Below are positions 1-7,154 of a stretch of DNA of 9,072 nucleotides, in pieces. Source of the DNA: Halorhodospira sp. (GTDB lineage Bacteria > Pseudomonadota > Gammaproteobacteria > Nitrococcales > Halorhodospiraceae); assembly GCA_007121755.1 (NCBI GenBank), contig SKJZ01000234.1, positions 1-9,072 of the forward strand. The letters are read 5' to 3'. The stretch's first letter is position 1. Each line of letters begins with the position of its first letter. A program made the position numbers and the translations under genes. The notes beneath the pieces were generated by a model. The model did no database searches and was not told the origin of the DNA. It worked only from the letters and a program-made list of their open reading frames with translations.

Positions 1-964
1 CGCCGTACTTGAGGTGCTCACCGGTGACTTCCGACATGCCGGGGAAGACGTCACCGGCGGCGGCGAAGATCACCCCTTGCCAGCGCCCGCGCAGATGGAG
101 GCGGGCCTCGATCTGGGTGGACAGGTAGAGCTCGTCCACGTACCTGCCTTGATAGAAGCCGCGCATCGTCGCCCCGCCGCCCAGCTTTGGCTGCAGCGGC
201 AGCGGCGCGTCGGTGGTGGCGCGCTGCCCCTGCACCTGCAAGGCCAACGCCCCCCTTTGACCGAGGCGCAGATATCGGCGGTGGTCCGCGCCGTAGCGTT
301 GAAATGTCGCCTGGCTCCCGAAGCGTTCGGGATAGGTCATGGCCCTCAGCGTGGTCTGACTCCCCATCGTAGGGAAGAACGGCGCGTTCCGGCTGTCACG
401 GGTCAACACCACGCCCACGCCGTGCAGGCGCTCCTCTTGCAGCTTCAACCCCCGCTCCTGGTAGTAGGCCTCCACGGCACCCCCCTCCTCGGCCTCCAGG
501 ATGTGAATGCGCCGGGCGTCCCAGCGCAGACCGAGATACCAGCGGCCGCCGAGCCAGCGCTGCAAGGTCAGCTCATTGGCGCGCTGTTCCGGGGTGTACG
601 ACTCCTCGGCGGCCTCGAGGGTGGTATTGCCGATACCGTAGTAGTCGGTCGGAAACTCCTGGACGCTGAGTTGGTTGCTGATCCGCCAACGCCCACCTCC
701 CGGAAAGGCGCTGGCGCTGACGGCGGCCATATACTGCGACTCCTGGGTGTAGAGCCCGGATACACTGACGATGTCGGTCCCCGCATGCCCCGTGTCCAAC
801 TCCTTCCGCGAGAAGTACATCGCCATTCCGCTGACGGCGACGCCGGTCTCCGGGGATGAGAAGACGAAAGGCAAGGCGACGATGCCGCGATCCTCGGCCG
901 GGGCCGGGGACGCCGCGAGCGCCAGAAACAGGGCGCCGCCAACGACCAGCCGCCACCGAGTCAT
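1..964 (-). CDS. Omp85/BamA-TamA family outer-membrane beta-barrel protein without POTRA domains (3' end missing)
   Basis: Reading from an ATG at 964-962 gives 321 uninterrupted codons to the window edge. Residues 1-23 look like a Sec signal peptide: basic MTRWR start, hydrophobic core, then APA before Glu-Asp, so cleavage after Ala23 is likely. The rest is amphipathic, strand-rich sequence. Two Omp85 barrel signatures are visible: a D-S-R-N...FFPTMG segment at 190-201 and LGGG-ATMRGFY at 261-271, whose RGF matches the conserved (V/I)RG(F/Y) motif of loop L6 in BamA, TamA and FhaC-type barrels. The barrel begins almost directly after the signal peptide, so there is no room for POTRA repeats (about 75 residues each) or a patatin domain. 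The start overlaps the metZ stop as ATGA, implying translational coupling, with only a weak upstream Shine-Dalgarno. The last strands lie outside the window. Family placement is by motif; substrate and role are unknown. Confidence 0.8.
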   Translation of the reverse strand, partial: MTRWRLVVGGALFLALAASPAPAEDRGIVALPFVFSSPETGVAVSGMAMYFSRKELDTGHAGTDIVSVSGLYTQESQYMAAVSASAFPGGGRWRISNQLSVQEFPTDYYGIGNTTLEAAEESYTPEQRANELTLQRWLGGRWYLGLRWDARRIHILEAEEGGAVEAYYQERGLKLQEERLHGVGVVLTRDSRNAPFFPTMGSQTTLRAMTYPERFGSQATFQRYGADHRRYLRLGQRGALALQVQGQRATTDAPLPLQPKLGGGATMRGFYQGRYVDELYLSTQIEARLHLRGRWQGVIFAAAGDVFPGMSEVTGEHLKYG

Positions 965-2160
965 CCGCCGGTCGATGCGGAGAGCCCGCGCTCCAGATCC
1001 CGCACCACATCGGCGGGGTCTTCCAGGCCCACCGAGATCCTCACCAACCCCTCGGTGACGCCGGCGGCGTCCCGCTGCTCCTGGGTAATGCTGCCGTGGG
1101 TGGTGGTGGCCGGGTGGGTGATGGTCGATTTGGCATCCCCCAGATTGGCGGTGATGGAGAGCATGCGGGTCGCATCGATAACGCGCCACGCCGCCTCGCG
1201 CCCACCGTGCACCTCGAATGAGACCACGCCGCCGAAACCGCTCTGCTGCTCGGCGGCCAGGCGGTGGTGCGGGTGGTCCGGCAACCCCGCGTAATAGACA
1301 CGGCTCACCGCCGGATGCTCTTGGAGCCAGGCGGCCACCGCCCCGGCGTGCTCGCAGTGGGCGCGCATCCGCAACGAGAGCGTCTCCAGCCCCTTGAGAA
1401 AGACCCAGGCGTTGAACGGGCTCATGCACGGCCCAGCGGTGCGGACGAAGCCGTGGATCTCTTCGCCGACCCGTTGTCCGTCTCCCACGACGGCGCCGCC
1501 GATGCAGCGCCCCTGGCCGTCGAGATACTTGGTGGCCGAATGGATCACCAGATCGGCGCCCAGGGCCAGCGGTTGTTGCAACGCCGGGGTACAGAGGCAG
1601 TTGTCGATCGCCAGCAACGCCCCGGCGTCGTGGGCCATCGACGCCAGCCGGCGGATATCGGCCGTCTCGTTCAACGGATTCGAGGGCGTCTCGGCGAAAA
1701 AGAGCCGTGTCCGCGGGCCGGCGGCCCGCTCCCAGGCGCTGTAGTCGGTCAACGGCACCCAACTGACGTCGATGCCGTAACGCGGCAAAAACTTTTCGAA
1801 CAGCGACAACGTGGTACCGAAGAGCGCCGTGGAGGCCACTATGTGGTCGCCGGAACGCAGCAGTCCCAGACACGTCGAGAGGACCGCCGCCATACCGGAG
1901 GCGGTGCCAACACACGCCTCGCCCCCCTCCAGGGCGGCGAGACGCTCGCAAAACGCGCGCACGGTGGGATTGGTGAAACGGGAGTAGATATTGCCCGGCT
2001 CATCGCCGGCAAAGCGCGCCGCCGCCTGGGCGGCGCTCTCGAAGGTGAAGCTGGACGTTGGAAAGATCGGCTCCGCGTTCTCCATCTCGCCGGTACGTCG
2101 GTGGCCGGCGCGCGCGGCACGGGTCTCGAAACCGGGGGGGGGCTCCCTGTCAGCCGTCAT
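961..2160 (-). CDS. metZ: O-succinylhomoserine sulfhydrylase
   Basis: The 399-residue product is a cytoplasmic PLP enzyme of the Cys/Met metabolism (gamma-family) fold that makes homocysteine from O-succinylhomoserine and sulfide, the direct sulfhydrylation route to methionine. Visible motifs are YSRFTNPT at 59-66 (tyrosine and arginine for the cofactor phosphate of the partner subunit), a SGM phosphate-binding segment at 88-90, the AIDN aspartate Asp186 that pairs with the pyridine nitrogen, and SATKYLDGQGR at 208-218 with the Schiff-base Lys211. The stretches CTPALQQPL (190-198) and SPFNAWVFLKGLETL (247-261) are characteristic of MetZ and argue against MetB, MetC or MetY. Full length fits the family. 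The ATG lies 9 nt after the purF stop, with a GAGGG Shine-Dalgarno overlapping that stop. purF-metZ adjacency is a known arrangement in pseudomonads. Confidence 0.93.
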   Translation of the reverse strand: MTADREPPPGFETRAARAGHRRTGEMENAEPIFPTSSFTFESAAQAAARFAGDEPGNIYSRFTNPTVRAFCERLAALEGGEACVGTASGMAAVLSTCLGLLRSGDHIVASTALFGTTLSLFEKFLPRYGIDVSWVPLTDYSAWERAAGPRTRLFFAETPSNPLNETADIRRLASMAHDAGALLAIDNCLCTPALQQPLALGADLVIHSATKYLDGQGRCIGGAVVGDGQRVGEEIHGFVRTAGPCMSPFNAWVFLKGLETLSLRMRAHCEHAGAVAAWLQEHPAVSRVYYAGLPDHPHHRLAAEQQSGFGGVVSFEVHGGREAAWRVIDATRMLSITANLGDAKSTITHPATTTHGSITQEQRDAAGVTEGLVRISVGLEDPADVVRDLERGLSASTGG

Positions 2161-2163
2161 CGT

Positions 2164-2171
2164 CCACCCTC
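2164..2171 (-). promoter_or_regulatory. Ribosome-binding site of metZ
   Basis: The minus strand reads GAGGGTGG, starting inside the purF TGA stop; the GAGGG core is about 6 nt before the metZ ATG at 2160. The two genes are only 9 nt apart, so they are almost certainly co-transcribed. Confidence 0.7.
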
Positions 2172-3684
2172 AAGAGTGATTGTGAAGCGCCACGTTTTCA
2201 AGATCCTCCTCGCGGCGGCGGCTCCTGGCCGTGTCGGAGCGCATCTCCGATATCCCAGCCAAGTAGGCGTCGCTGATCCCGCCGGTGACGTACTCCCCGT
2301 CGAAGCAGGAGCAGTCGAAGCGGGGAATGGCCGGATTGCCGGCCCCGACGGCCGCCTTGAGATCCTCCAGATCCTGATAGATCAACTTGTCCGCGCCGAT
2401 CACCCGGGCGATCTGGTCCTCATTGCGCTCGTGCGCGATCAACTCTTCGGCCGCCGGCATATCGATCCCGTAGACATTGGGATAACGGACCGGCGGCGCC
2501 GCGGACGCGAAATAGACCTTGGCGGCGCCGGCGTCCCGCGCCAATTGGACGATCTGCTGGGAGGTATTGCCGCGGACGATGGAGTCGTCGACCAGGAGGA
2601 CGTTCTGCCCGCGGAACTCCAACGGGATGGGGTTCAGTTTCTGGCGAACCGATTTTTGCCTCACCGCCTGCCCCGGCATAATAAAGGTCCGACCGATGTA
2701 GCGGTTTTTGATGAACCCCTCGCGGTATTTCAATCCGAGCTCGTAGGCCAACTGCATAGCGACGGTCCGGCTGGTGTCGGGAATCGGGATCACCACATCG
2801 ATGTCGTGGTCCGGCCAAGCCCGCTCGACCTTCGCCGCGAGGCGCTCGCCCATGCGCAACCGCGCCTTGTGGACGGTAATCCCGTCGACGATGGAGTCGG
2901 GGCGGGAGAGGTAGACGTACTCGAAGATGCACGGCGAGTGGGTAATCGGCTCCTCGGCGCACTGGCGGGTATGCAACACGCCGTCCGTATCGACGAAGAC
3001 CGCCTCTCCGGGCAACACCTCGCGTACCAGCGTAAAGCCGAGGACGTCGAGGGCCACACTCTCGGATGCGATCGCGTACTCCCGGCCGGTGGCGGTCACC
3101 CGTTCACCGAAGCAGAGCGGCCGAATGCCGTTCGGATCCCGGAAACCGACGATGCCACAACCGTTGATCATGGAGACGGCGGCGTATGCGCCGTGACAAC
3201 GCCGATGCACGCCGCTTACCGCAGCGAAGATGTCGTCCACTTCCACTCGCGTCTTGCCCGATTGCGCCAATTCATGGGCGAAGACGTTAAGCAGAATCTC
3301 GGAGTCGGAGTCGGTGTTGATATGCCGCAAGTCGCTGATGAAAAGCTCCCTCTTCAGCCGCCGGGCGTTCACCAGATTGCCGTTATGGGCCAATGAGATC
3401 CCGTAAGGCGAATTGACATAGAAGGGCTGCGCCTCAGCCTCGCTCTCACAGCCCGCCGTCGGATAACGGACGTGGCCGATTCCCATGGTCCCGGTAAGCC
3501 GGCGCATATGCCGGGTGCGAAAAACATCGCGCACCAAGCCGTTGCTTTTGCGCAGATTGAGTTGCCCCGCGTCGTAGGTCATGATCCCGGCGGCGTCCTG
3601 GCCTCGGTGCTGAAGCACCGTCAGCGCCTCGTAAAGCAACTGATTCACCGGCTCGCGGCCCACCATACCGATCACACCGCACAT
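2170..3684 (-). CDS. purF: Amidophosphoribosyltransferase (glutamine PRPP amidotransferase)
   Basis: PurF catalyses the first committed step of purine synthesis, PRPP plus glutamine to 5-phosphoribosylamine. The start is the ATG at 3684, giving 504 residues (about 505 in E. coli), because the enzyme must expose Cys2 as N-terminal nucleophile (MCGVIGMVG) and a GGGAGGT ribosome-binding site lies 9 nt upstream. A GTG at 3702 would bury the cysteine. The class II glutaminase domain spans about 2-235, with QHRGQDAAG (25-33), HVRYPTAG (71-78), HNGN (100-103) and SDSE (126-129). The phosphoribosyltransferase domain follows, with the PRPP loop [14 protein letters not shown] at 362-375. There is no propeptide, as in the E. 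coli-type enzyme. A C-x-C pair occurs at 458/460 near the C terminus. A 54-nt gap separates it from cvpA, the classical cvpA-purF order. Confidence 0.96.
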   Translation of the reverse strand: MCGVIGMVGREPVNQLLYEALTVLQHRGQDAAGIMTYDAGQLNLRKSNGLVRDVFRTRHMRRLTGTMGIGHVRYPTAGCESEAEAQPFYVNSPYGISLAHNGNLVNARRLKRELFISDLRHINTDSDSEILLNVFAHELAQSGKTRVEVDDIFAAVSGVHRRCHGAYAAVSMINGCGIVGFRDPNGIRPLCFGERVTATGREYAIASESVALDVLGFTLVREVLPGEAVFVDTDGVLHTRQCAEEPITHSPCIFEYVYLSRPDSIVDGITVHKARLRMGERLAAKVERAWPDHDIDVVIPIPDTSRTVAMQLAYELGLKYREGFIKNRYIGRTFIMPGQAVRQKSVRQKLNPIPLEFRGQNVLLVDDSIVRGNTSQQIVQLARDAGAAKVYFASAAPPVRYPNVYGIDMPAAEELIAHERNEDQIARVIGADKLIYQDLEDLKAAVGAGNPAIPRFDCSCFDGEYVTGGISDAYLAGISEMRSDTARSRRREEDLENVALHNHS

Positions 3685-3738
3685 GCTTTCAATACCTCCC
3701 ACTGAGGCCGCGGACCCGGTCCACTGGTATCCGACCGT
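3685..3738 (-). other. cvpA-purF intergenic gap
   Basis: This 54-nt stretch is the longest non-coding gap in the window. Apart from the purF ribosome-binding site it holds a short perfect palindrome, GGACCCGGTCC (3712-3722), and two direct copies of CCACTG (3699-3704 and 3721-3726) 22 bp apart. I see no E. coli-type PurR operator, no convincing -35/-10 pair and no stem plus U-run terminator. Confidence 0.5.
3694..3700 (-). promoter_or_regulatory. Ribosome-binding site of purF
   Basis: The minus strand reads GGGAGGT, a strong Shine-Dalgarno, 9 nt before the ATG at 3684. It decides the purF start: the upstream GTG at 3702 overlaps this site and would leave it no function, while the ATG places the catalytic cysteine at position 2. 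Confidence 0.85.
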
Positions 3739-4305
3739 TCAGTAACCTTTCCCGCCGCAGTATGTCACCCAGTACTCCAGCGCCGACGCCACCTCCTCGG
3801 CAGGTCCGCGCTCGCCCAGCGGGACATCCACGTCGAGCCGCTGAAACCACTCTCCGGCCCCGGCCCGGCAGATCCACGGCTGGACCCCCGCCACCAGAAC
3901 CGACTCTCGCCACCACCGCTCTTGAGGCGCCGGGGTGAAGCCGACCAAAAGGATCAGCAACGCCACCACGACGAGACCGCGTCCGGCGCCGAAAAGCACG
4001 CCGAGCAGCCGGTCGGTGCCGGTCAAGCCGGTACGGCCGACCAGGGTGCCCATCGCGTTATTCACCAGCGCCCCGACCACGAGCGCGGCCACGAACAGGG
4101 TGGCGAACGCCGCCCCCAGACGGACCGTCGGCGATGCGATCAGCCCTTCAAGATGCCCGGCGAAGACCCCGGCATAACGTACGCCGAGCCAGAAAGCCAA
4201 CACCCATACGGTAACCGAGACGACTTCCCGCACGAAGCCGCGCACCAAACTGATCACCGCGGAGAGCGCGATGATGCCGAAGATGATCAGATCGAACCAG
4301 TTCAT
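3739..4305 (-). CDS. cvpA: CvpA family inner-membrane protein
   Basis: The 188-residue product has the CvpA family layout: four hydrophobic segments at about 5-22, 28-45, 62-84 and 101-122, followed by a soluble C-terminal tail (about 123-188) rich in Trp and Glu. The N-terminal MNWFDLIIFGIIALSAVISL followed by RGFVREVVS matches the opening of CvpA proteins. E. coli CvpA was named for a requirement in colicin V production; its physiological role is still poorly defined and linked to envelope stress and purF co-expression. The ATG directly abuts the TAG stop of the SPOR gene with no gap, and an AGGGG sequence inside the last codons of that gene serves as Shine-Dalgarno. The gene precedes purF, the standard order. 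The tail is somewhat longer than in E. coli (162 residues in total). Confidence 0.9.
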   Translation of the reverse strand: MNWFDLIIFGIIALSAVISLVRGFVREVVSVTVWVLAFWLGVRYAGVFAGHLEGLIASPTVRLGAAFATLFVAALVVGALVNNAMGTLVGRTGLTGTDRLLGVLFGAGRGLVVVALLILLVGFTPAPQERWWRESVLVAGVQPWICRAGAGEWFQRLDVDVPLGERGPAEEVASALEYWVTYCGGKGY

Positions 4306-4908
4306 CTACCCCTGCCGTACCACATAGCCATCCACCTCGGCCCGGTCACGCAGCTCCTCCATCAAGGCCCTGGCATCCTCCTGACCCGGCACCGGCCCCA
4401 CCCGCACGCGATGTAATGTCTCGCCGTCCCGCTCAATCTCATCTACAAAGGCGGTGAAGCCGAGTTCACGAATACGCTCGCTCTCGGCGCGGGCATTCTC
4501 CTGACGCGAAAAGCTGCCCACCTGGACCACATAGCCGCCCTCCGCCGGCGCCGGGTCCGCCGCCTCCCGCGGCGGTGACGTTTCAGGCTCAGGGTCTGGA
4601 TCCGGCACCGGTTCGGGCTCCGGCTCCACGACCCGCTCCCTTTCCGGGGCCCGGTCGTCCGGCCTCTCCTCCGGTGCTGTCTCGGGCACAACGACGTCAT
4701 CCACCGGCAACTCGCGCCCCTGGTCCGCGCCATCCGGTTCCTCCGCGCCGTCCCGCATTGGAGCCATCGCGGGCCGCTGCGGAATCTCCAGCGGCACATC
4801 CAACGCTTCCTCCTCCTCCGGCTCGGTGAACAGCATCGGCAGAAAGACCACAGCCGCTGCCACAAGGACCGCCGCGCCCACGAGCTGCCGCTTCGTCCGC
4901 TGGTCCAT
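4306..4908 (-). CDS. dedD: SPOR-domain membrane protein (DedD-like)
   Basis: The 200-residue product is a bitopic inner-membrane protein with a periplasmic peptidoglycan-binding domain. A short basic N terminus (MDQRTKRQ) precedes one membrane segment at about 9-27. An acidic, proline-rich linker follows at about 29-122, including a Glu-Pro/Asp-Pro run near 95-110. A SPOR domain occupies about 125-199, opening YVVQVGSFS and closing VRVGPVPG...YVVRQ. SPOR domains bind denuded glycan strands at division septa; DedD of E. coli contributes to cell constriction. The position between folC and cvpA is the usual locus of this gene, which supports DedD over FtsN or DamX, but the symbol rests on locus rather than sequence identity. 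The ATG at 4908 is preferred over GTG at 4911, because the strong GGGAGG site overlapping the folC stop then has about 6 nt spacing. Confidence 0.87.
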   Translation of the reverse strand: MDQRTKRQLVGAAVLVAAAVVFLPMLFTEPEEEEALDVPLEIPQRPAMAPMRDGAEEPDGADQGRELPVDDVVVPETAPEERPDDRAPERERVVEPEPEPVPDPDPEPETSPPREAADPAPAEGGYVVQVGSFSRQENARAESERIRELGFTAFVDEIERDGETLHRVRVGPVPGQEDARALMEELRDRAEVDGYVVRQG

Positions 4909-4911
4909 CAC

Positions 4912-6258
4912 TCACCTCCCGCCCAAATACGTTTGCACCGCCGCCACCGTAAAGAAGGAACCGAACACCACCACCTGATCCCCCGTCCCTGCTCCGGAGT
5001 CGAGAAGGGGCAAGATCTCCTCCACCTTGCCCACAGCCGCCACTCTACCGCCGTGGTCTTCTATCTGTAAGGCCAAATCGGCGGCGGGGTACATCCCGGG
5101 CGCTTCCAACTCCGGCAGATACCACTCATCGACGCGCCCCCCAATGGCCGCGAGGATAGCAACAACATCCTTACGGGCGGCCACTGCGAAGACCGCGCGG
5201 CGCCGCGCGTCAGATTTCGTCCCGTCCAGCCACCGCGCCAATTCATCCGCCGCATCGGCATTATGCGCAACATCCAGGACCCACTCCAGACCGCCGCGTA
5301 CAATACGCTGCAACCGTCCAGGAGGGGGCGGAGCCGCAACCCCGGCACGGACGGCTTCTTCATCCACCGGCAACCGGTCCCGCAACGCCTCCAGAGCCGC
5401 CAACGCCGCGGCCACGTTGGCCTGCCATCCGCCGGCCGCGCCGTCCGGCGCCGGCAAGCCGATGAACTCCCGTGAGCGCCCCCGCCAGTTCCAAGCCCCG
5501 CCACGCAGCCGCGCGGACGGCGTAGCCGATGGGTCGCCGCCCCGCTCCCGTGCAACCGGGGCGGGGCTATCCTTATGCGCCGGTTCGCCGCGAAAATCCA
5601 CTCCGGCGCGTCGCAGGTCGGCACCGCATTCCCTCGCGGCGACCAACAGCGCGTCCGGTGGATCGATCTGGCCCACCACGGCCGGCCGGCCGCGGCGGAA
5701 GATCCCGGCCTTCTCGCGGGCCACCGCGTCGATGTCCGGGCCAAGGTACTCCGTGTGGTCCAAGGCGATGCGGGTCACTACCGCCGCATCCGGATCGACC
5801 GTGTTGACAGCGTCGAGGCGCCCGCCGAGGCCGACTTCCAGCACCCATACGTCGCATTCGGCCGAGGTGAAGGCGTCCAACGCGGCCAGCGTGGTGAATT
5901 CAAAGTAGGTCAGCAGCGTATCGCCGCGCGCCCGCTCGACACGTTCAAAGGCTGCGATCAGCGCCTCGTCGCCGAGTTCGGCGCCGCCGACGCGGATACG
6001 CTCGTTGAACCGCAATAGATGAGGGGAAGTATAGGCACCCACGCGGTAACCGGCGGTGTTCAGAACGGCCTCCAGAACGCCTACGACGGTGCCCTTGCCG
6101 TTGGTGCCGGCGACCGTAATCACCGGCACTGGCGGGTTCAGCACAGCGAGGCGCCGGCCGACCTCGTCGGCCCGTTCCAGGCCCAATACGATCCCACCGG
6201 GATGGGCGTCCTCTATCCGTTGGAGCCACGCGGCTAACGAGAGTGGCGCCGGGTTCAC
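4912..6258 (-). CDS. folC: Bifunctional folylpolyglutamate synthase / dihydrofolate synthase
   Basis: FolC adds glutamate to dihydropteroate and then to folates, an ATP-dependent cytoplasmic ligation of the Mur-ligase type. The 448-residue sequence shows the P-loop AGTNGKGT at 50-57 (Lys55), the folate-loop segment [12 protein letters not shown] at 77-88, [10 protein letters not shown] at 141-150, LDHTEYLG at 166-173, REKAGIF at 181-187 (Lys183 is the expected carbamylated lysine), GRLQ at 314-317, DVAHN at 329-333 and GSFFTV at 433-438. The C-terminal domain begins around 300. The GTG start overlaps the accD stop as GTGA with no clear Shine-Dalgarno, so translation probably depends on coupling; the following sequence ([13 protein letters not shown]) matches family N termini. 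Residues about 224-253 form an unusual Pro/Arg/Gly-rich segment between the DF and WNWRG landmarks, longer than in typical homologues. Confidence 0.95.
   Translation of the reverse strand: MNPAPLSLAAWLQRIEDAHPGGIVLGLERADEVGRRLAVLNPPVPVITVAGTNGKGTVVGVLEAVLNTAGYRVGAYTSPHLLRFNERIRVGGAELGDEALIAAFERVERARGDTLLTYFEFTTLAALDAFTSAECDVWVLEVGLGGRLDAVNTVDPDAAVVTRIALDHTEYLGPDIDAVAREKAGIFRRGRPAVVGQIDPPDALLVAARECGADLRRAGVDFRGEPAHKDSPAPVARERGGDPSATPSARLRGGAWNWRGRSREFIGLPAPDGAAGGWQANVAAALAALEALRDRLPVDEEAVRAGVAAPPPPGRLQRIVRGGLEWVLDVAHNADAADELARWLDGTKSDARRRAVFAVAARKDVVAILAAIGGRVDEWYLPELEAPGMYPAADLALQIEDHGGRVAAVGKVEEILPLLDSGAGTGDQVVVFGSFFTVAAVQTYLGGR
4914..4920 (-). promoter_or_regulatory. Ribosome-binding site of the SPOR gene
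   Basis: The minus strand reads GGGAGGT and runs into the folC TGA stop. GGAGG stands about 6 nt before the ATG at 4908 but only about 3 nt before the GTG at 4911, which favours the ATG. A ribosome finishing folC would end on top of this site. Confidence 0.8.
5537..5564. repeat. Inverted repeat inside folC
   Basis: Eight-base arms CCGCCCCG (5537-5544) and CGGGGCGG (5557-5564) are separated by a 12-nt loop. The hairpin lies in the codons for about residues 232-241 of FolC, inside the segment that looks inserted relative to homologues. In DNA this GC-rich such arms can arise by chance, so a function is not implied. Confidence 0.5.
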
Positions 6259-7154
6259 TCTGTGTCGCGGTAGTCGGAGAGCAGCCGGCCCGCCGGATCT
6301 CCCTGACCGGTCATCTTCGCCAGCAACGCCGCGATCTCATCCCGCATATTCCGCCGATCGACAATACAATCAACCGCGCCGTGCTCCAGCAGGAACTCGG
6401 CCCGCTGAAAGCCTTCGGGCAACGTCTCGCGGACGGTCTGTTCGATGACGCGCGGACCGGCGAAACCGATCAATGCGCCGGGTTCGGCGACGATAACGTC
6501 CCCCAGCATCGCCAGGCTGGCGGAGACGCCGCCCATGGTCGGATCGGTAAGCACCGAGACGAACGGCACCCGGGCCTCGGAGAGGCGGGCCAGGGCCGCC
6601 GACGTTTTCGCCATCTGCATCAGCGAGGTCAGCGCCTCCTGCATGCGGGCGCCGCCGGAGGCGGAGAAGCAGACCAGGGGAATCTCGTTCTCGATCGACA
6701 CCTCCACCGCCCGGCAAAACCGCTCTCCCACCACCGAACCCATGGAGCCGCCCATAAAGGAGAACTCGAACGCGCACGCCACAACCGGCATGGCGTGGAG
6801 CGTGCCGCGCATCGCCACCAGCGCGTCGTGCTCATCGGTGGCCTTCTGCGCCTGCGCCAGCCGCTCACGGTAGCGGCGGCTGTCCTTGAAGCGCAGGAAA
6901 TCGACGGGCTGAAGCGAGGCGGCGATCTCCTCGGTACCGTGCTCGTCGAGAAAGAGCCGCAGCCGGCGCCTGGCGGAGACCCGCATATGGTGGCCGCACT
7001 TGGGGCAGACCTCGAGGTTGCGTTCCAACTCGGGGCGGTAGAGCACCGCCTGGCAATGCCCGCACTTGGTCCACAACCCCTCGGGTACGCTGCGGCTACG
7101 GGTTCCGGCCTCGGTCCGTATCCGCCGCGGCATTAATTTCTGAAACCAGCTCAA
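6255..7154 (-). CDS. accD: Acetyl-CoA carboxylase carboxyltransferase subunit beta
   Basis: AccD pairs with AccA to move the carboxyl group from biotin (on AccB) to acetyl-CoA, the first committed step of fatty acid synthesis. The 299-residue product begins [14 protein letters not shown], typical of the family. It carries a four-cysteine zinc ribbon (Cys31, Cys34, Cys50, Cys53) and a crotonase-fold carboxyltransferase domain with GGSMGS at 135-140, SGGARMQE at 166-173, GGVSAS at 208-213 and [11 protein letters not shown] at 230-240. The start is a TTG at 7154-7152: it reproduces the conserved N terminus and has GGAGGA 6 nt upstream. An in-frame ATG-free extension to 7187 would add 11 residues that are really trpA coding sequence. 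TTG overlaps the trpA stop as TTGA. The tail after about 283 is short compared with E. coli (304 residues). Confidence 0.96.
   Translation of the reverse strand: MSWFQKLMPRRIRTEAGTRSRSVPEGLWTKCGHCQAVLYRPELERNLEVCPKCGHHMRVSARRRLRLFLDEHGTEEIAASLQPVDFLRFKDSRRYRERLAQAQKATDEHDALVAMRGTLHAMPVVACAFEFSFMGGSMGSVVGERFCRAVEVSIENEIPLVCFSASGGARMQEALTSLMQMAKTSAALARLSEARVPFVSVLTDPTMGGVSASLAMLGDVIVAEPGALIGFAGPRVIEQTVRETLPEGFQRAEFLLEHGAVDCIVDRRNMRDEIAALLAKMTGQGDPAGRLLSDYRDTE

Noticed and set aside
14..859. 281-codon plus-strand open frame at the left edge
   Set aside because: It is antisense to the barrel gene, whose frame has a signal peptide and Omp85 motifs. The plus-strand product has neither a family motif nor a plausible start context.
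573..1010. Minus-strand frames 568-942 and 573-1010
   Set aside because: They overlap the barrel gene in other frames and give Arg/Ser/Pro-rich shadows. The correct frame starts at 964 and is open to the edge.
1264..3396. 710-codon open frame on the plus strand
   Set aside because: It lies wholly antisense to purF and metZ, both certain. The translation is Arg/Gly/Ala/His-rich with no recognisable domain, as expected from the complement of GC-rich coding sequence.
3685..3702. GTG at 3702 as purF start
   Set aside because: It would precede the catalytic Cys2 with six residues and overlap its own Shine-Dalgarno; the ATG at 3684 satisfies both requirements.
5027..5908. 293-codon plus-strand open frame
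   Set aside because: It is antisense to folC, Arg/Ser/Ala/Pro-rich, and has no family motif.
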